Source: Leptidea sinapis (Eukaryota > Arthropoda > Insecta > Lepidoptera > Pieridae). From it: a stretch of DNA of 64,000 bases. The stretch lies in assembly GCF_905404315.1 (NCBI RefSeq), contig NC_066311.1, positions 6,386,001 through 6,450,000 of the forward strand, in the 5' to 3' direction. A program made the position numbers and the translations under genes. This document shows, piece after piece, positions 9,241 through 19,684 of this stretch (positions are counted from its first letter, which is position 1; each line of letters starts with the position of its first letter). The notes beneath the pieces are model-generated. The model saw only the letters and a list, made by a program, of their open reading frames with translations, was not told where the DNA came from and searched no databases.

Positions 9241-10449
9241 GACGCAATACAGTATATTATATTGTATGTTATATACTTCTATGAATCAAGTAATTTATTT
9301 AATTCTGCACAAAAATCATTAAGTTGTAAATAAACTTCAGTCCAATGGTAACATTACCAAGTGCTGGAGGATGTAATGACAGTTATTCTAATATGCCGTT
9401 TGGTTAGAGACGATGTCAGAAGTTATATTGTCTGACATGCAGCCACATTTGAACACAGATAATTCAGTGTCTAAAGATTCTTACTAGAGGCCACCGAAGG
9501 CAAATTCTCCTGGAGTGTGAGAACACTGTGTGTGCGTGTGACCGGGTCCCTCTTAGTCCCGATACTTAAAGAAGACATCTCCCTGTTGAACCCCTTGGGA
9601 TCCAACGCGTCTACGGGGACTTAAGGATGTTATTTGATATTTTCATAGGAGCATTACTTTTTTCTTCTTTTGCCTAAGTAACTGCTCTACAAATATATTA
9701 TTTGGTTTTTTAATTCATCACTATCTAATTAATCACTTAGTGTTGTACGTTATTGTAAACCACTTAATAAAATATCTGCTTGAAAAGTAATGCTATTGTA
9801 TTTTGTGTTTGTTTCTATCTAATAAATAAAATAAATACATAGATACAATTTTTATATGTGTTAAAATTCGTAGATAACCGAACAAGAATTAACTGAAAGG
9901 ATTCTACCGTTAAGCTAACCGTCCTCGACTGCACAGTTCGTAAATTTTGGTATGATTTTGTGTAACTGTGCAATTGTAGCTTCATAAAATATATGTAGGT
10001 ACAGTAAGTAATTAAGTTAAAATGTAAATCAAACTCTTAATGAACAAGGGAAAACTAAAAATTAGATTTGCACACCTGCAAATGAGAGTATTTTAAATTA
10101 ATTGGCGTTTGTAGTGCGCATAGCTTCCGTGGATTTAAGTGCCACATTTACTAAGTGCTAAACTCCACACAAATTAAGTAAAAAATACAAGATATAAACA
10201 TTTATTATTATTAATCGCTTCTGCTTGTGGCTTAAGTACTGTTTGGATGACGTCACGCAACGCGATAGGGCACGTTTTTTTCTTTATTACTCGCCCTTCT
10301 TGGACGATTTGCGATGACATTTTGATGAAACCTATCATGGCCGTGGATATAGAGCTACTAACGATACCATTCGTCACAGATATTACGGTACCTACAGTTA
10401 TTGCTATAGATTATAGACATACCTTTTTTGTATTGGATGTTATTTATGT
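9241..10449. other. Unassigned AT-rich DNA
   Basis: No gene recognised. Short overlapping open frames at 10174-10474 on both strands have no protein similarity that I can see. Confidence 0.4.
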
Positions 10450-10690
10450 CTTTATGGTAGAGGAGGACAAATGAGGGTAAGGTTACCTGACGGAAAGTGA
10501 GAACCACCGCCTATGTCCTTTTGGAACACCAGAGGAATCACATGAGCATTACCCGGCTTTTAGGTGAGTGTTCTTTGGTCCAATCGACCTGAAAACACCG
10601 CTCAATGAAACCAGCACCTTAGTTCGGTTGTACGTGAAAGAAAGTTGCCTGAAAACTGGAATGTGGATGAATGCCAGTCAACCAGTTATT
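10450..10690 (-). mobile_element. LINE B 3' end, strongly decayed
   Basis: Reads AGAGGAGGACAAATGAGGGTAAGG then AACACCAGAGGAATCACATG-type phrases that match the LINE B 3' region with many substitutions. An old copy. Confidence 0.55.
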
Positions 10691-10745
10691 TAAGATGAAG
10701 TATATAGACTCTGTCTCATAAAATTTCACCATCTCAAGAAATGAA

Positions 10746-11052
10746 CTTTTTTTATGACAATAAGGGCCGAGACGAGCAGGACGTTCAGCTGATGGTAATA
10801 TATACGCCCTGCCCATTACAATGTTGTGCCGCTCAGGATTCTTGAAAACCCCAAAAATTCTGATCGACATGCGCTCGTCACCTTGAGACATAAGGTGTTG
10901 AGTCTCATTTTCCCAGTAATTTCACTAGCTACGGCGCCCTTCAGACCGAAACACAATAATGCTTACACATCACTGCTTCACTGCAGAAACAGGCGCCGTT
11001 ATGGTAACCCATAATCTAGCCGGCATCCTGTACAAAGGAGTCTCCCACTGGT
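10746..11052 (-). mobile_element. SINE A, near full length
   Basis: Poly(T) at 10747-10753, then the reverse-complement body ending TCTCCCACTGG. Contains the internal hairpin GTGCCGCTCAGGATT/AATTCTGATCG-type pair (right arm mutated). No open reading frame of its own. Confidence 0.85.
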
Positions 11053-11286
11053 GAAAAGTTACAATACTCTGTGAAATATGGCCTATTTTAATCACATTCT
11101 ATAGTTTTCTCACCACATGGCCTACGGCACTATATGTTTAGGCAAATTTATGAATCCTTGGATAAAATAGTTGCAAGTTTCGTGGGACCTCGTCTCAATG
11201 AGATTCGCGATTTCTTAATCAAATACAGACCATATTTTTAGCTGTATAATGAAGCTTTATTGGTGAAAGTATTGTAGCATGTACAC

Positions 11287-11645
11287 TAGCTGACCCCACA
11301 GATGTTGTTCTGTACATAAAAAAAATACTGATTTTAATGAATTTGTCAATAATATTTCATAGCATCAAGAATAATTTCGTAAAATATGCTCCCTGTTGTT
11401 ATAATGAAATTGTTTTACAGCATAACTGTCAAGCCGTGCGTCACTAAATCTCTCATAGAAAATATTATATCGATATTGCAAAACAAATATTGGAAATAAA
11501 AATAATTATGGGTCCCAAATCTTATCTCTCAAGTTGGACTAAAACGCACTCCTTGAAGTAATCCCCATTAAAATCCGTTCATTAGTTTAGGAGGTCACTG
11601 GAAACAAACATCAGGACATTGGATTTATATTTATTAAGATTAGTA
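11287..11645 (-). mobile_element. Hel-1-type Helitron-like element
   Basis: CTAG end at 11287 (CTAGCTGACCCCACAG), 3' hairpin ACAGA..TCTGT, other end near 11645 (TCTATACTAATCTTAATA on the minus strand). Internal block GTCAATAATAT.TCATA is shared with the copies at 3247, 4027 and 60573. Confidence 0.7.
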
Positions 11646-11944
11646 TAGATAAATATATGTTATAAGTTGTATAGGATGTACATATACCTACTTAAATCCC
11701 ATCTAGTTCTCTTATCTTTTCTGTCCTGTACTGAGCAGAAAAAACGTGACCCAAACAAAAAACCACTTCATATGCGATATAATTAATGAAAGAGTGTCAA
11801 GTGGATTGTTCAGTTGGAGTGGAGCTTGAGATTAGTTTCGGTTATTAGTGGCTTGCATGGATTTTTTGGGAAAGGACGAAACTCTTGGAAGGTAGCCCGT
11901 TAGCTAGATTAGGCGTTAAATTAAACGCTTTTCAACCCCCGAGT

Positions 11945-12640
11945 ATACGGTGAGCTGTTATGGCAATGAAACTTCGTGAAACAAATTATTTTTTTACATT
12001 TGATAGTAAATAAATGTCAATGTGTGTTCTTATGTACGTATGTAACAGGTTGTACTTCTGCCAGAGCAAATCTTACTCCAGTAACTCATAATCTAATATG
12101 TATAGTTTATATATTAACTTGTTCTGGGCTTGTCAAAGGACTATTCCATATTAGGATTAAGAGATCCAACTCGCCTTCTGATGCCGTACTGTAGAACAGC
12201 GCTTCATCATAATAACGCAAATGTTATGTGTATTAGGGTATTTAACCACCTTCCAAAGAATATTAGAGAGATGCCTAAAACATTAATGCATAAAAAATTA
12301 AAATTATGGCTAATAGATAAATGCTTTTATAGTTCAAAAGATTTCTTTAGCCAAAAATAATAGTATTAAATGTAATTTTTTGAGAGGTACCTACAAACTA
12401 ATGTTTATTTAATATTATATTAAATTTAAAACTATGTAATGTTTATTAGTGACGGATAAATATAAAAATTCCAATATATTGGCGAATTGTGCTGTACACC
12501 AATTAATTGTTAACAACTATGTTACCACGATTCATACAAATAAATCATTTCATTTCATTTCATTGTCGCAAATCTAGGTCTTGTCGCGAAAATGTGGCCG
12601 CATTATAAGAAACCTAAACTATTTTAAATACAATTACTAG
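11945..12640 (+). repeat. Unnamed repeat F, copy 1, split by a LINE
   Basis: Left part 11945-12134 (ACGGTGAGCTGTTA, GAAACTTCGTGAA, then GTACTTCTGCCAGAGCAAATC) and right part 12563-12640 (GTCGCAAATCTAGGTCTTGTC, AAATGTGGCCGC) match the two parts of copy 2 (13385-13489 and 14429-14545). A second start of the same unit (ACGGTGAGCTGTTAAGGCA) follows at 12664-12720. No coding sequence; class unknown. Confidence 0.65.
12135..12562 (+). pseudogene. 5'-truncated non-LTR retrotransposon inserted in repeat F
   Basis: The reading frame to 12360 is a reverse-transcriptase C-terminal tail: PTRLLMPYCRTALHHNN, then MCIRVFNHLPKNIREMP and LKLWLIDKCFYSS. The F-N-LP...P..........L..WL.dk.FYS layout is typical of jockey/CR1-like elements. 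The 3' UTR ends in a (TCATT)n-like tail at 12546-12562. Flanking TTGTC at 12130-12134 and 12563-12567 is a plausible 5-bp target duplication. Only the last ~75 codons survive. Confidence 0.75.
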
Positions 12641-12720
12641 CTAAAGAAATTTGTTATTTTACACGATACGGTGAGCTGTTAAGGCATTGAAACTTCGTGA
12701 ATAAAGCTATATTTTTTTTT

Positions 12721-13384
12721 TATTTTATCCATCGCTTGATATAAAAAAATATTTACAGTCCCCCTGAAAACATTGCGATACATTAAAAATATTTCAAGTA
12801 GCAATGTAATGATAGTCTAACATTTCTATTTTCTTATTTATATTTCTATTGTCATAACATATTCGCAAAATGGCGTTCAAAATGATTAAAATACTGTGTA
12901 AACAGGGATTTATCAATTGAGCCAAACTTTTGACCCCGCACCTTTTTTATTTATTTTTTTATTTGGGGAGCTTACAGCAACATTTACAAATCACTACGGT
13001 TAACAACATTAGCTGCACTCAAAGAATGTGCTTATACACACAATACAATTGATTTGTTGATTACATAATATTTCTTTTATATATGTCTCGGTATTAAATA
13101 TGCAATATAAACTAAAATATGCTAAACAATTGAAATTGTTTAAAGAATTTTTGCAGATAAAGACGAATTTACATAAGAATCTATCAGCTACGAGTTCACA
13201 AATTTCGTTTATTCTCATTGCATGTTATTGGCGTTTGTCTTGAACAAGGTAATAGGGCTGTCACGCACCGAAATACTTAACTAGATTAAGGGGACACGTT
13301 CACGTACCTACTTGTCAAAGCGCTTAAGAAATTCACATGATCGAGGTAACCTTTTTAGCCTATTTATGTCCAATATTGGATCAG
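12721..13384. other. Unassigned AT-rich DNA with possible LINE tail
   Basis: 12945-13010 (TTTATTTATTTTTTTATTTG then GGGGAGCTTACAGCAACATT) resembles antisense 3' tails of LINEs seen at 26830 and 47881; nothing else recognised. The minus-strand open frame at 13009-13218 has no similarity I recognise. Confidence 0.35.
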
Positions 13385-14545
13385 TTTACATTTGATACTA
13401 AATAAGTGTATGTGTGTGGTCTTATTTACGCATGTAAGAAGCTATACTTCCGCCATAGTTTAGCCTTACTACAGTAACCCATAAACTAATAACCCATATT
13501 TAATGTTGTTCGGTATCTAGGTGTATACCTAGACCAAAGACTAACTTTTTCTGAACAAATACAATCTATTTCGTCAAGAATTCGTAAAACAATTCATTTT
13601 ATGAAACTTTCTACGGAATGGTTCTAGTAAGGAAACATTACTTCTAGTTTACACCGCACTTTGCCAATCTCTACTCCTCTATTGCATTGCCTCTTGGGGT
13701 AATGCTGCTAAAACGACTCTTATAAAAGCAGAGCGGGCACAAAGATCTGTTTTAAAGGTAATGTTTCGTAAACGCTTCAGTTTTCCTACTTATTCGCTAT
13801 ACAAAGAGGCTAAGGTTCTTACGGTCAGGCAATTATATATTCAAAAAGCCATAACTTCCTACCATAAAACATTCCAGACAAATTTTTTATCCCAAAATAA
13901 TACTAGACGAATTAAAATCCCTCATTATCTTGTAAAAACCAGTTTTGCTCAACGTTTTCCTGCATTTGCCTTTCTTTATTTATTTAGTCAAGTAAATAAG
14001 CTCCAAAATATTACTAATTTGTCTAAATATGAATTTAAAAAGACAACGAAGGATATACTGCATTCCCTAGACTACAACTCTACCGAAAACTTGCTTAAAA
14101 TAACCCACTAAGATTTTTCAAAACGTACACGCACACATACTCTGTCAGATCACTACTCAAATCCTAAATAAATATTTTGTACGTGCTTAAACACATAGAT
14201 AATGGTTACTTATAACATATTATATTAATTTTAGAAAGGAGTACTTTACTTCTATCAAAGATTTTCAGAACTCATTTTTGAAGATCACTCATGAACCGGT
14301 TTTGTTACTTAATTGTATTTGTATGTTCACTTGTTTTCCGCGATACAGGCTTGCCTAGTGCGGAAAGCGCTGCTAATTTTGTATTTTTATGTATCCATTT
14401 ATGTCAATAAATATATTTTCTTTATTTCTTCTTTCATGTATAGTTTATATGTTAGCCTGTTCTAGACCTGTCGCAAATCTTCGTCTTGTCGCGAAAATGT
14501 GGCCGCTGTAAAAGAAGCTATTTTAAATACAATCCTATTGTTATA
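13385..14545 (+). repeat. Unnamed repeat F, copy 2, split by a different LINE
   Basis: Left part 13385-13489 (TTTACATTTGATACTAAATA, CTTCCGCCATAG, ACAGTAACCCATAA) and right part 14429-14545 (TGTATAGTTTATATGTTAGCC, GTCGCAAATCTTCGTCTTGTC, AAATGTGGCCGC) align with copy 1. Between them lies an unrelated retrotransposon. Confidence 0.65.
13490..14428 (+). pseudogene. 5'-truncated non-LTR retrotransposon (RT C-terminal half) in repeat F
   Basis: First frame from 13511 reads RYLGVYLDQRLTFSEQIQ, the reverse-transcriptase 'yLGv.lD..l.f..Hi' motif. After a frameshift near 13628 the second frame (13632-14111) reads ETLLLVYTALCQSLLLYCIA, SWGNAA and ERAQRSVLKVMF, the 'l...y..l..s.l.Yg...WG......l...Q.r.lr.i' block of jockey/CR1-like elements, and ends with a tail about 116 codons beyond the WG motif. 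The 3' UTR carries AATAAA near 14407. Decayed by a frameshift and at least one stop. Confidence 0.8.
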
Positions 14546-15348
14546 CAATGTATTGTCAATGTCACTTTCTTAGTAAATTTGTTGTTAAAATTGTTATTTC
14601 AAACTATACATTAATTAGATAAGTAAAATCTCTAAATATCTGGAAAGAACATCCCTGCGCGATGTTTACAAAAACGCGCGTACCAAACACCAATAAAAAG
14701 ATCGCCAACGCTCCTGTGATTTTACTATAGTTTTGCAAGAGTGTGGCTGCGGTTATAGCATGCCATAAGGTTAGTGATAAGTTCTACATTGTGTGTTAAT
14801 CTTCTAAATATAAAACATTAGCCGAAGTAGAAGTTGCTCTCTATAACACGTGCTATTTGTGAGTGTATGTTCCGATTTCAGGCTCTTTTGCTCCCACTGG
14901 TAAACTGGTGACAACATGTCATCGCGGTGATAATTATTGGTAAACTTATAATCGTAAACATTGAATGAGTGTAAATGTCAAAGTGCTTGAGACAATCTCA
15001 TCAAGGTGCGCCAGATAATCTCTAGTATGTAGTACATAATGTTAGCTCAATGTGAGTGGCAACCCTAGCGCGCGGTAACACAATGTTCTCCTTCTCAGCA
15101 CACCTGTCCGCTTCGCTCGAGGGTTTCGAGTTTACGCGACGTATTCAATGTCCAATTCTTTGTAAATATAAACTCTGCTTGCACATTCTCTTTGTCAACA
15201 GACCACGAGTTGGATCAGTAAATATGAAATTGTATTACTTACTCTAAATTTTTGTAACTCAGGGTAAGCATTCGCTGGATAAGGCATTGTATTATTTTAA
15301 CATTTCGTATTTCAAAAAATATTTCTTTAGATTGTTTACATCTCGCCA
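14546..15348. other. Unassigned DNA
   Basis: No gene or recognised repeat. The 63-codon open frame at 15056-15247 has no motif I recognise. Confidence 0.4.
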
Positions 15349-15590
15349 GTTTTTTATGAGAATAAGGGACAAGAATTGATACGCCCTGCCCATTATTACA
15401 ATGCAGTGCCGCTCAGGATTCTTGAGACATAAGATGTTAAGTCTCATTTGCCCAGTAATTTCAATAGCTACGGCGCCTTTCAGACCAAAACACAACAATG
15501 GTTACACATAACTGCTTCACGGCAGAAATAGGCGCCCTTGTGGTACCCATAACATAGCCGGCATCCTGTGCATAGGAGCCTCCCACTGGT
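15349..15590 (-). mobile_element. SINE A with internal deletion
   Basis: Poly(T) at 15350-15355 and end CCCACTGG at 15590. Lacks the CGAGACGAGCAGGACGTTCAG segment and one arm of the internal hairpin. Confidence 0.8.
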
Positions 15591-15909
15591 TTTTTTAAGG
15601 ATATGAGTGTTAATAGTATAGTACATTGCAATTTATACCATCTTCTAACCTTTATTTAATACTGTTTAATTATTTATTATTGAATACTATCCCAAAACCT
15701 TTATTCCTTTTAAATGGAAGACCTAGGAAATAAACGTAGATATGAATTTGATTGGTACCTGGCGGGCAAGAATAGAACAGAGGCTCCTTGGTGAGCGTCA
15801 ACGGTGCTACCTACAGCGCTTCTTCTTAAAGGGCTGCACGAGAACAAAACACTCACGAACAAATAAAACAATAGCCGAAGAAAAAGTTACTCTTTATTAT
15901 TTCAACTTT
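15591..15909. other. Unassigned DNA
   Basis: Nothing recognised. 15770-15850 is slightly GC-richer. A weak reading frame immediately left of the NUMT could be a more diverged continuation of it. Confidence 0.35.
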
Positions 15910-16182
15910 ATGCATTAAAATAGGATCTAATATTATAGAAGGTTTATCATGAATAAATTGTTTTATTTAATAACTTAACAAAAAAATTCCACTCTAATTC
16001 TTTCATTTTGCTATCATAATTTTAACTTTTTATTTATTATAATTTTAAATGTTTTAATTGGAGCTTTTATAAGCTTCAATCAAACTTCAATTAGAAAATT
16101 AATAGTTTTTTCTTCTATCAATAATTTAGGATGGATATTAGCTGCTTTTTAATTAGGGAAAATTTATGATTATTGTATTATG
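15910..16182 (+). pseudogene. nad2: NUMT: nuclear copy of mitochondrial nad2 (NADH dehydrogenase subunit 2)
   Basis: Translated with the invertebrate mitochondrial code (ATA=Met, TGA=Trp), this stretch reads KMGS|NIIEGLSWMNCFI, then LNVLIGAFISFNQTSIRKLM and FSSINNLGWMLAAF, then after a 1-nt deletion SENLWLLYY. These are conserved ND2 motifs of insects, including the membrane-embedded INNLGWML segment. Damage visible: about eight residues (the APFHFWFP region) are missing between KMGS and NIIEG, a TGA-Trp codon has become TAA in the TWQK motif, and there is a 1-nt deletion at about 16150. It cannot be functional in the nucleus. Only about 90 of nad2's ~330 codons are present. Origin by insertion of mtDNA is inference from the protein match. 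Confidence 0.85.
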
Positions 16183-16748
16183 ACGAGGAAAGAACCTCTG
16201 TATTGTTTTTAAAAGGTGTGACGTCATTACTGTTGACATCACAGAAGATCACTCATTGGTTCTTCCAAAGAAAACTACACGAGTAAGTATTTTATTACTT
16301 TCGTTTATTCAACGGGCAGCGTTACGACGTCCCAGAAAGGTCCGTACCGTACGACAGCCCGAGCACGACTGACCCCAGTGTCGACCGTCTTTATAGGACC
16401 CGGCGCACGTGCTAATCCACGTGTTTTGAAATGCGGCCGTATTTATGAGGCTCGGTGCACGTGCACGTGTTTTCAATTCGTGTTGTAGTATTTGCGCCGA
16501 TATATCCAAGGGCAAGTGTACAAGGGTTTGTTTCGAACCTGATTGCTCAAAAACCTTAACCTACAAAGGGACATGGGTTGTGGTAACGTAGCGCATCTGT
16601 CTCAATAGAGACGTTGTAACCGCGTGACAAATTAAATTCGTAACGCTCTCCCTCGGGCACTCTTAAATGTTTCAGGGAAAAAATGTACCCCATGTTCCTG
16701 TAGGTTACCCTGGCAACGTGTGTGCAAAAATTCATGATTAAATTTGTA
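16183..16748. other. Unassigned, moderately GC-rich
   Basis: 16300-16640 is noticeably GC-rich with CpGs and a palindromic run GTGCACGTGCACGTG (16456-16470). A 68-codon minus-strand open frame (16309-16515) resembles no protein I know. No terminal repeats that would define an LTR. Confidence 0.4.
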
Positions 16749-17006
16749 CTTAAGGACGCGTTCTCAAAACAGAGAGCTATCGAATCGCACCACTACACTG
16801 ACACCGCTCAAACACATACACGTACTAAAAGTTAATTGCGGGAATCAAATGAATTTGATACTTTAGCAAGTTTGAATTTTGTTTTTTTTTAATACCTATG
16901 TATTTTTGATAATTGGTTGATGTATTCGTTTAGTAGTTAAATATTAGAGCTTTAGATGGCAATTCTGTCGCATAACGACGTGTACAATAAACGCAGTTTT
17001 TTTTTA

Positions 17007-17935
17007 AATCCATGATGACCGCCGCGAAAAATTATGATTTCAGCAATATGGGTATCGTATCCGAGGTTCTTGAGGGTGCAGAGAACGAATTTTAAATTTC
17101 AATGAAATCATTTATGAAATCCAAGATGGCCGCCGCGCAGAATTATGATTTCAACAACATGGGTATCGTATCCGAGGTTCTCGAGGGTGCAGAGAACGAT
17201 TTTCGGATCATTTTTGAAATCCAAGATGGCCGCCGCGCACAATTATGATTTCAACAACATGGATATCGTATCCGAGGTTCTCGAGAGTGCAGAGAACGAT
17301 TTTCGGATCATTTTTGAAATCCAAGATGGCCGCCCCGCAAAATTATGATTTTAACATTAGGGATATCGAATCCGAGGTTCTCGAGAGTGGAGAGAACGAA
17401 TTTGTGATCATTTATGAAATCCAAGATGGCCGCCGCGCAGAATTATGATTTCAGCAATATGGGTATCGTATCCGAGGTTCTTGAGGGTGCAGAGAACGAA
17501 TTTTAAATTTCAATGAAATCATTTATGAAATCCAAGATGGCCGCCGCGCAGAATTATGATTTCAACAACATGGGTATCGTATCCGAGGTTCTCGAGGGTG
17601 CAGAGAACGATTTTCGGATCATTTTTGAAATCCAAGATGGCCGCCGCGCACAATTATGATTTCAACAACATGGATATCGTATCCGAGGTTCTCGAGGGTG
17701 CAGAGAACGATTTTCGGATCATTTTTTAAATCCAAGATGGCCGCCACGCAGAATTATGATTTCAACAACATGGGTATCGTATCCGAGGTTCTCGAGGGTG
17801 CAGAGAACGATTTTCGAAACATTTTTGAAATCCAAGATGGCCGCCCCGCAAAATTATGATTTTAACATTAGGGATATCGTATTCGAGGTTCTCGAGGATG
17901 CAGAGAACGAATTTGGGATCATTTTTGAAGTGAAA
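17007..17935 (+). repeat. Tandem array 1: nine 100/111-bp units in a higher-order pattern
   Basis: Unit starts (CCAAGATGGCCGCC or variant) fall at about 17010, 17121, 17221, 17321, 17421, 17532, 17632, 17732 and 17832. Units are 100 bp except the first and fifth, which are 111 bp owing to an insertion near TTTTAAATTTCAATG. The order 111-100-100-variant(CCCCGCAAAATTATG) repeats, giving a higher-order period of about 411 bp. 100 is not a multiple of three, so the open frames seen here (such as 17145-17348 and 17656-17983) shift at each unit and are not evidence of a gene. Confidence 0.95.
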
Positions 17936-18177
17936 CTTCTTTGCCCACATGAGGGTAAAATTTTTACGGATGAAACGGAATAAAGTGTCACGAAAACGAA
18001 GGACGTTTTTATCCAAGAAGAGGGGAGGGAGATAGAGTCTGATTGAGATCATGCAGGTTTAGCGCGCGGCCACGAATATGTAGAACATCTTCCCTATTAG
18101 CTTTGTATTGTGCAGTTTTAATGTGTTATAATAATTAGTAAAACATCTAATAATTTCTAATATTGGCTAAAATAAAT

Positions 18178-18940
18178 TGAAAATGAAAATGACACCCATG
18201 AAGAGAAGTTGGAAAATTTCATAGGCGCCATCTTGGATTTAGATTTTGACCCGATATTCGTTATTGTTGACCCCGAAAACCATGAAAATGACACTCATGA
18301 AGAGAAGTTGGTAAAATTCATAGGCGCCATCTTGGATTTCGATTTTGACCCAATATTCGTTATTGTTGACCCCGAAAACCATGAAAATGACACCCATGAA
18401 GAGAAGTTGGTAAAATTCATAGGCGCCATCTTGGATTTCGATTTTGACCCGATATCCGTTATTGTTGACCCCGAAAACCATGAAACTGACACCCATGAAA
18501 AGAAATTGGAAAATTTCATAGGCGCCATCTTGGATTTAGATTTTGACCCGATATTCGTTATTGTTGACCCCGAAAACTATGAAAATGACACCCATGAAGA
18601 GAAGTTGGTAAAATTCATAGGCGCCATCTTCGATTTCGATTTTGTCCCAATATTTGTTATTGTTGACCCCGAAAACCATGAAAATGACCCATGAAGAGAA
18701 GTTGGTAAAATTCATAGGCGCCATCTTGGATTTCGATTTTGACCCGATATCCGTTATTGTTGACCCCGAAAACCATGAAAATGACACCCATGAAAAGAAG
18801 TTGGTAAAATTCATAGGCGCCATCTTGGATTTCTATTTTGACCCGATATCCGTTATTGTTGACCCGGAAAACCATAAAAATAACACCCATGAAGAGAAGT
18901 TGGTAAATTTCATAGGCGCCATCTTGGATTTCGATTACAC
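18178..18940. repeat. Tandem array 2: eight 99-bp units
   Basis: GGCGCCATCTTGGATTT recurs at 18224, 18323, 18422, 18521, 18620, 18717, 18816 and 18915: period 99 bp, with one 2-bp deletion (97 bp) in the sixth interval. Because 99 = 3 x 33, long frames are open on both strands, for example 18209-18694 plus (161 codons of a 33-residue repeat with FIGAILDFDFDPI and VIVDPENHENDTHEEKL). The 2-bp deletion moves the frame rather than being avoided, and substitutions do not favour synonymous sites by eye, so I annotate a repeat, not a gene. Confidence 0.95.
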
Positions 18941-19684
18941 CTTATAATTAGAGATGAACTTAAAAATCACAAATTCTTCAAAAAAATACAGAAACATAAT
19001 TTTTCGAAAAATCTGACTGCGTACAAAATATGTAAAGTATCAAAGACAGTATTGTATAGTTTATAAAAAATATTCATGAACGTACAGCGATCTTTCCGAG
19101 CACGAGCTGCTACTTACAACCGACACAGTGTCTACCCACAACGGCGGCTGAGCGCGGGCTGACGTTGTTTCGATAGATCTCTCTGTGCAATGCGTACGGA
19201 GTGACAAAATAAAATAACCCTTAATACCACACTTTAAAGCTCATGCTTACCAGAAAAATATATGAATTTTAGACGAATCATTTTTATTTTTTTCGGAGAT
19301 TATTTATAATATATTCATTAATTTATTTCCCGTGTTTTTTAAAATATTATATCTGCTTTCCTTACGTAATTTTTAAGAGACAAAATTATGTAAGTAGTAG
19401 CAGAAAACTGATCCTGAATGAAGCCCCATTTCGTCAATTTTGTGTGAAGAGGTAACGGATAATCGTTTATACGACATAAAATATCAAAATTTCAAAGCAA
19501 AAATTTCCCGCTAATTAGAGATAAAGAAGTAATCTATTTGTTGCAATTTTTAGTTTTTTTAGATTTAGTTTCATTTCATCACAAACTACCGAAAAATATC
19601 TTAGTTTTGGCGGATTCGTAAACGCGTCCTTAAGGCGTGAAAGCATAACAATGACAACAAACTCTAATATAATGGAATATATGA

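Larger units (their letters stand above)
16749..19634. mobile_element. Candidate fold-back-like element containing two tandem arrays
   Basis: A perfect 14-bp inverted repeat, CTTAAGGACGCGTT at 16749-16762 and AACGCGTCCTTAAG at 19621-19634, brackets 2886 bp. Inside are a 100/111-bp tandem array (17007-17935) and a 99-bp tandem array (18178-18940). These share the motif AATCCAAGATGGC, direct in the first array and inverted in the second, so the whole block has inverted symmetry of that motif. No transposase frame and no obvious target duplication. Calling it one mobile unit is inference; the repeats themselves are directly visible. Confidence 0.45.

Noticed and set aside
15292..15498. Recurring short frames with RLNILCLKVTSAIV or CRSRFLKNSKIL peptides
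   Set aside because: These are translations of SINE A on either strand, seen at nearly every copy.
16183..16748. Possible LTR retrotransposon remnant because of GC-rich, CpG-containing sequence
   Set aside because: No TG..CA ends, paired LTR, primer-binding site or gag/pol similarity found.
17145..17983. Overlapping 67-75-codon frames with similar peptides
   Set aside because: Same DNA unit of 100 bp read in successive frames; not protein-coding.
18209..18694. A 161-codon repetitive open frame that looks like a repeat protein gene
   Set aside because: It follows from a 99-bp tandem repeat; the opposite strand is also open, a 2-bp deletion breaks it, and there are no promoter, splice or flanking coding signs.
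17007..18940. CRISPR array
   Set aside because: Units are 99-111 bp with no unique spacers, and the genome is an insect.
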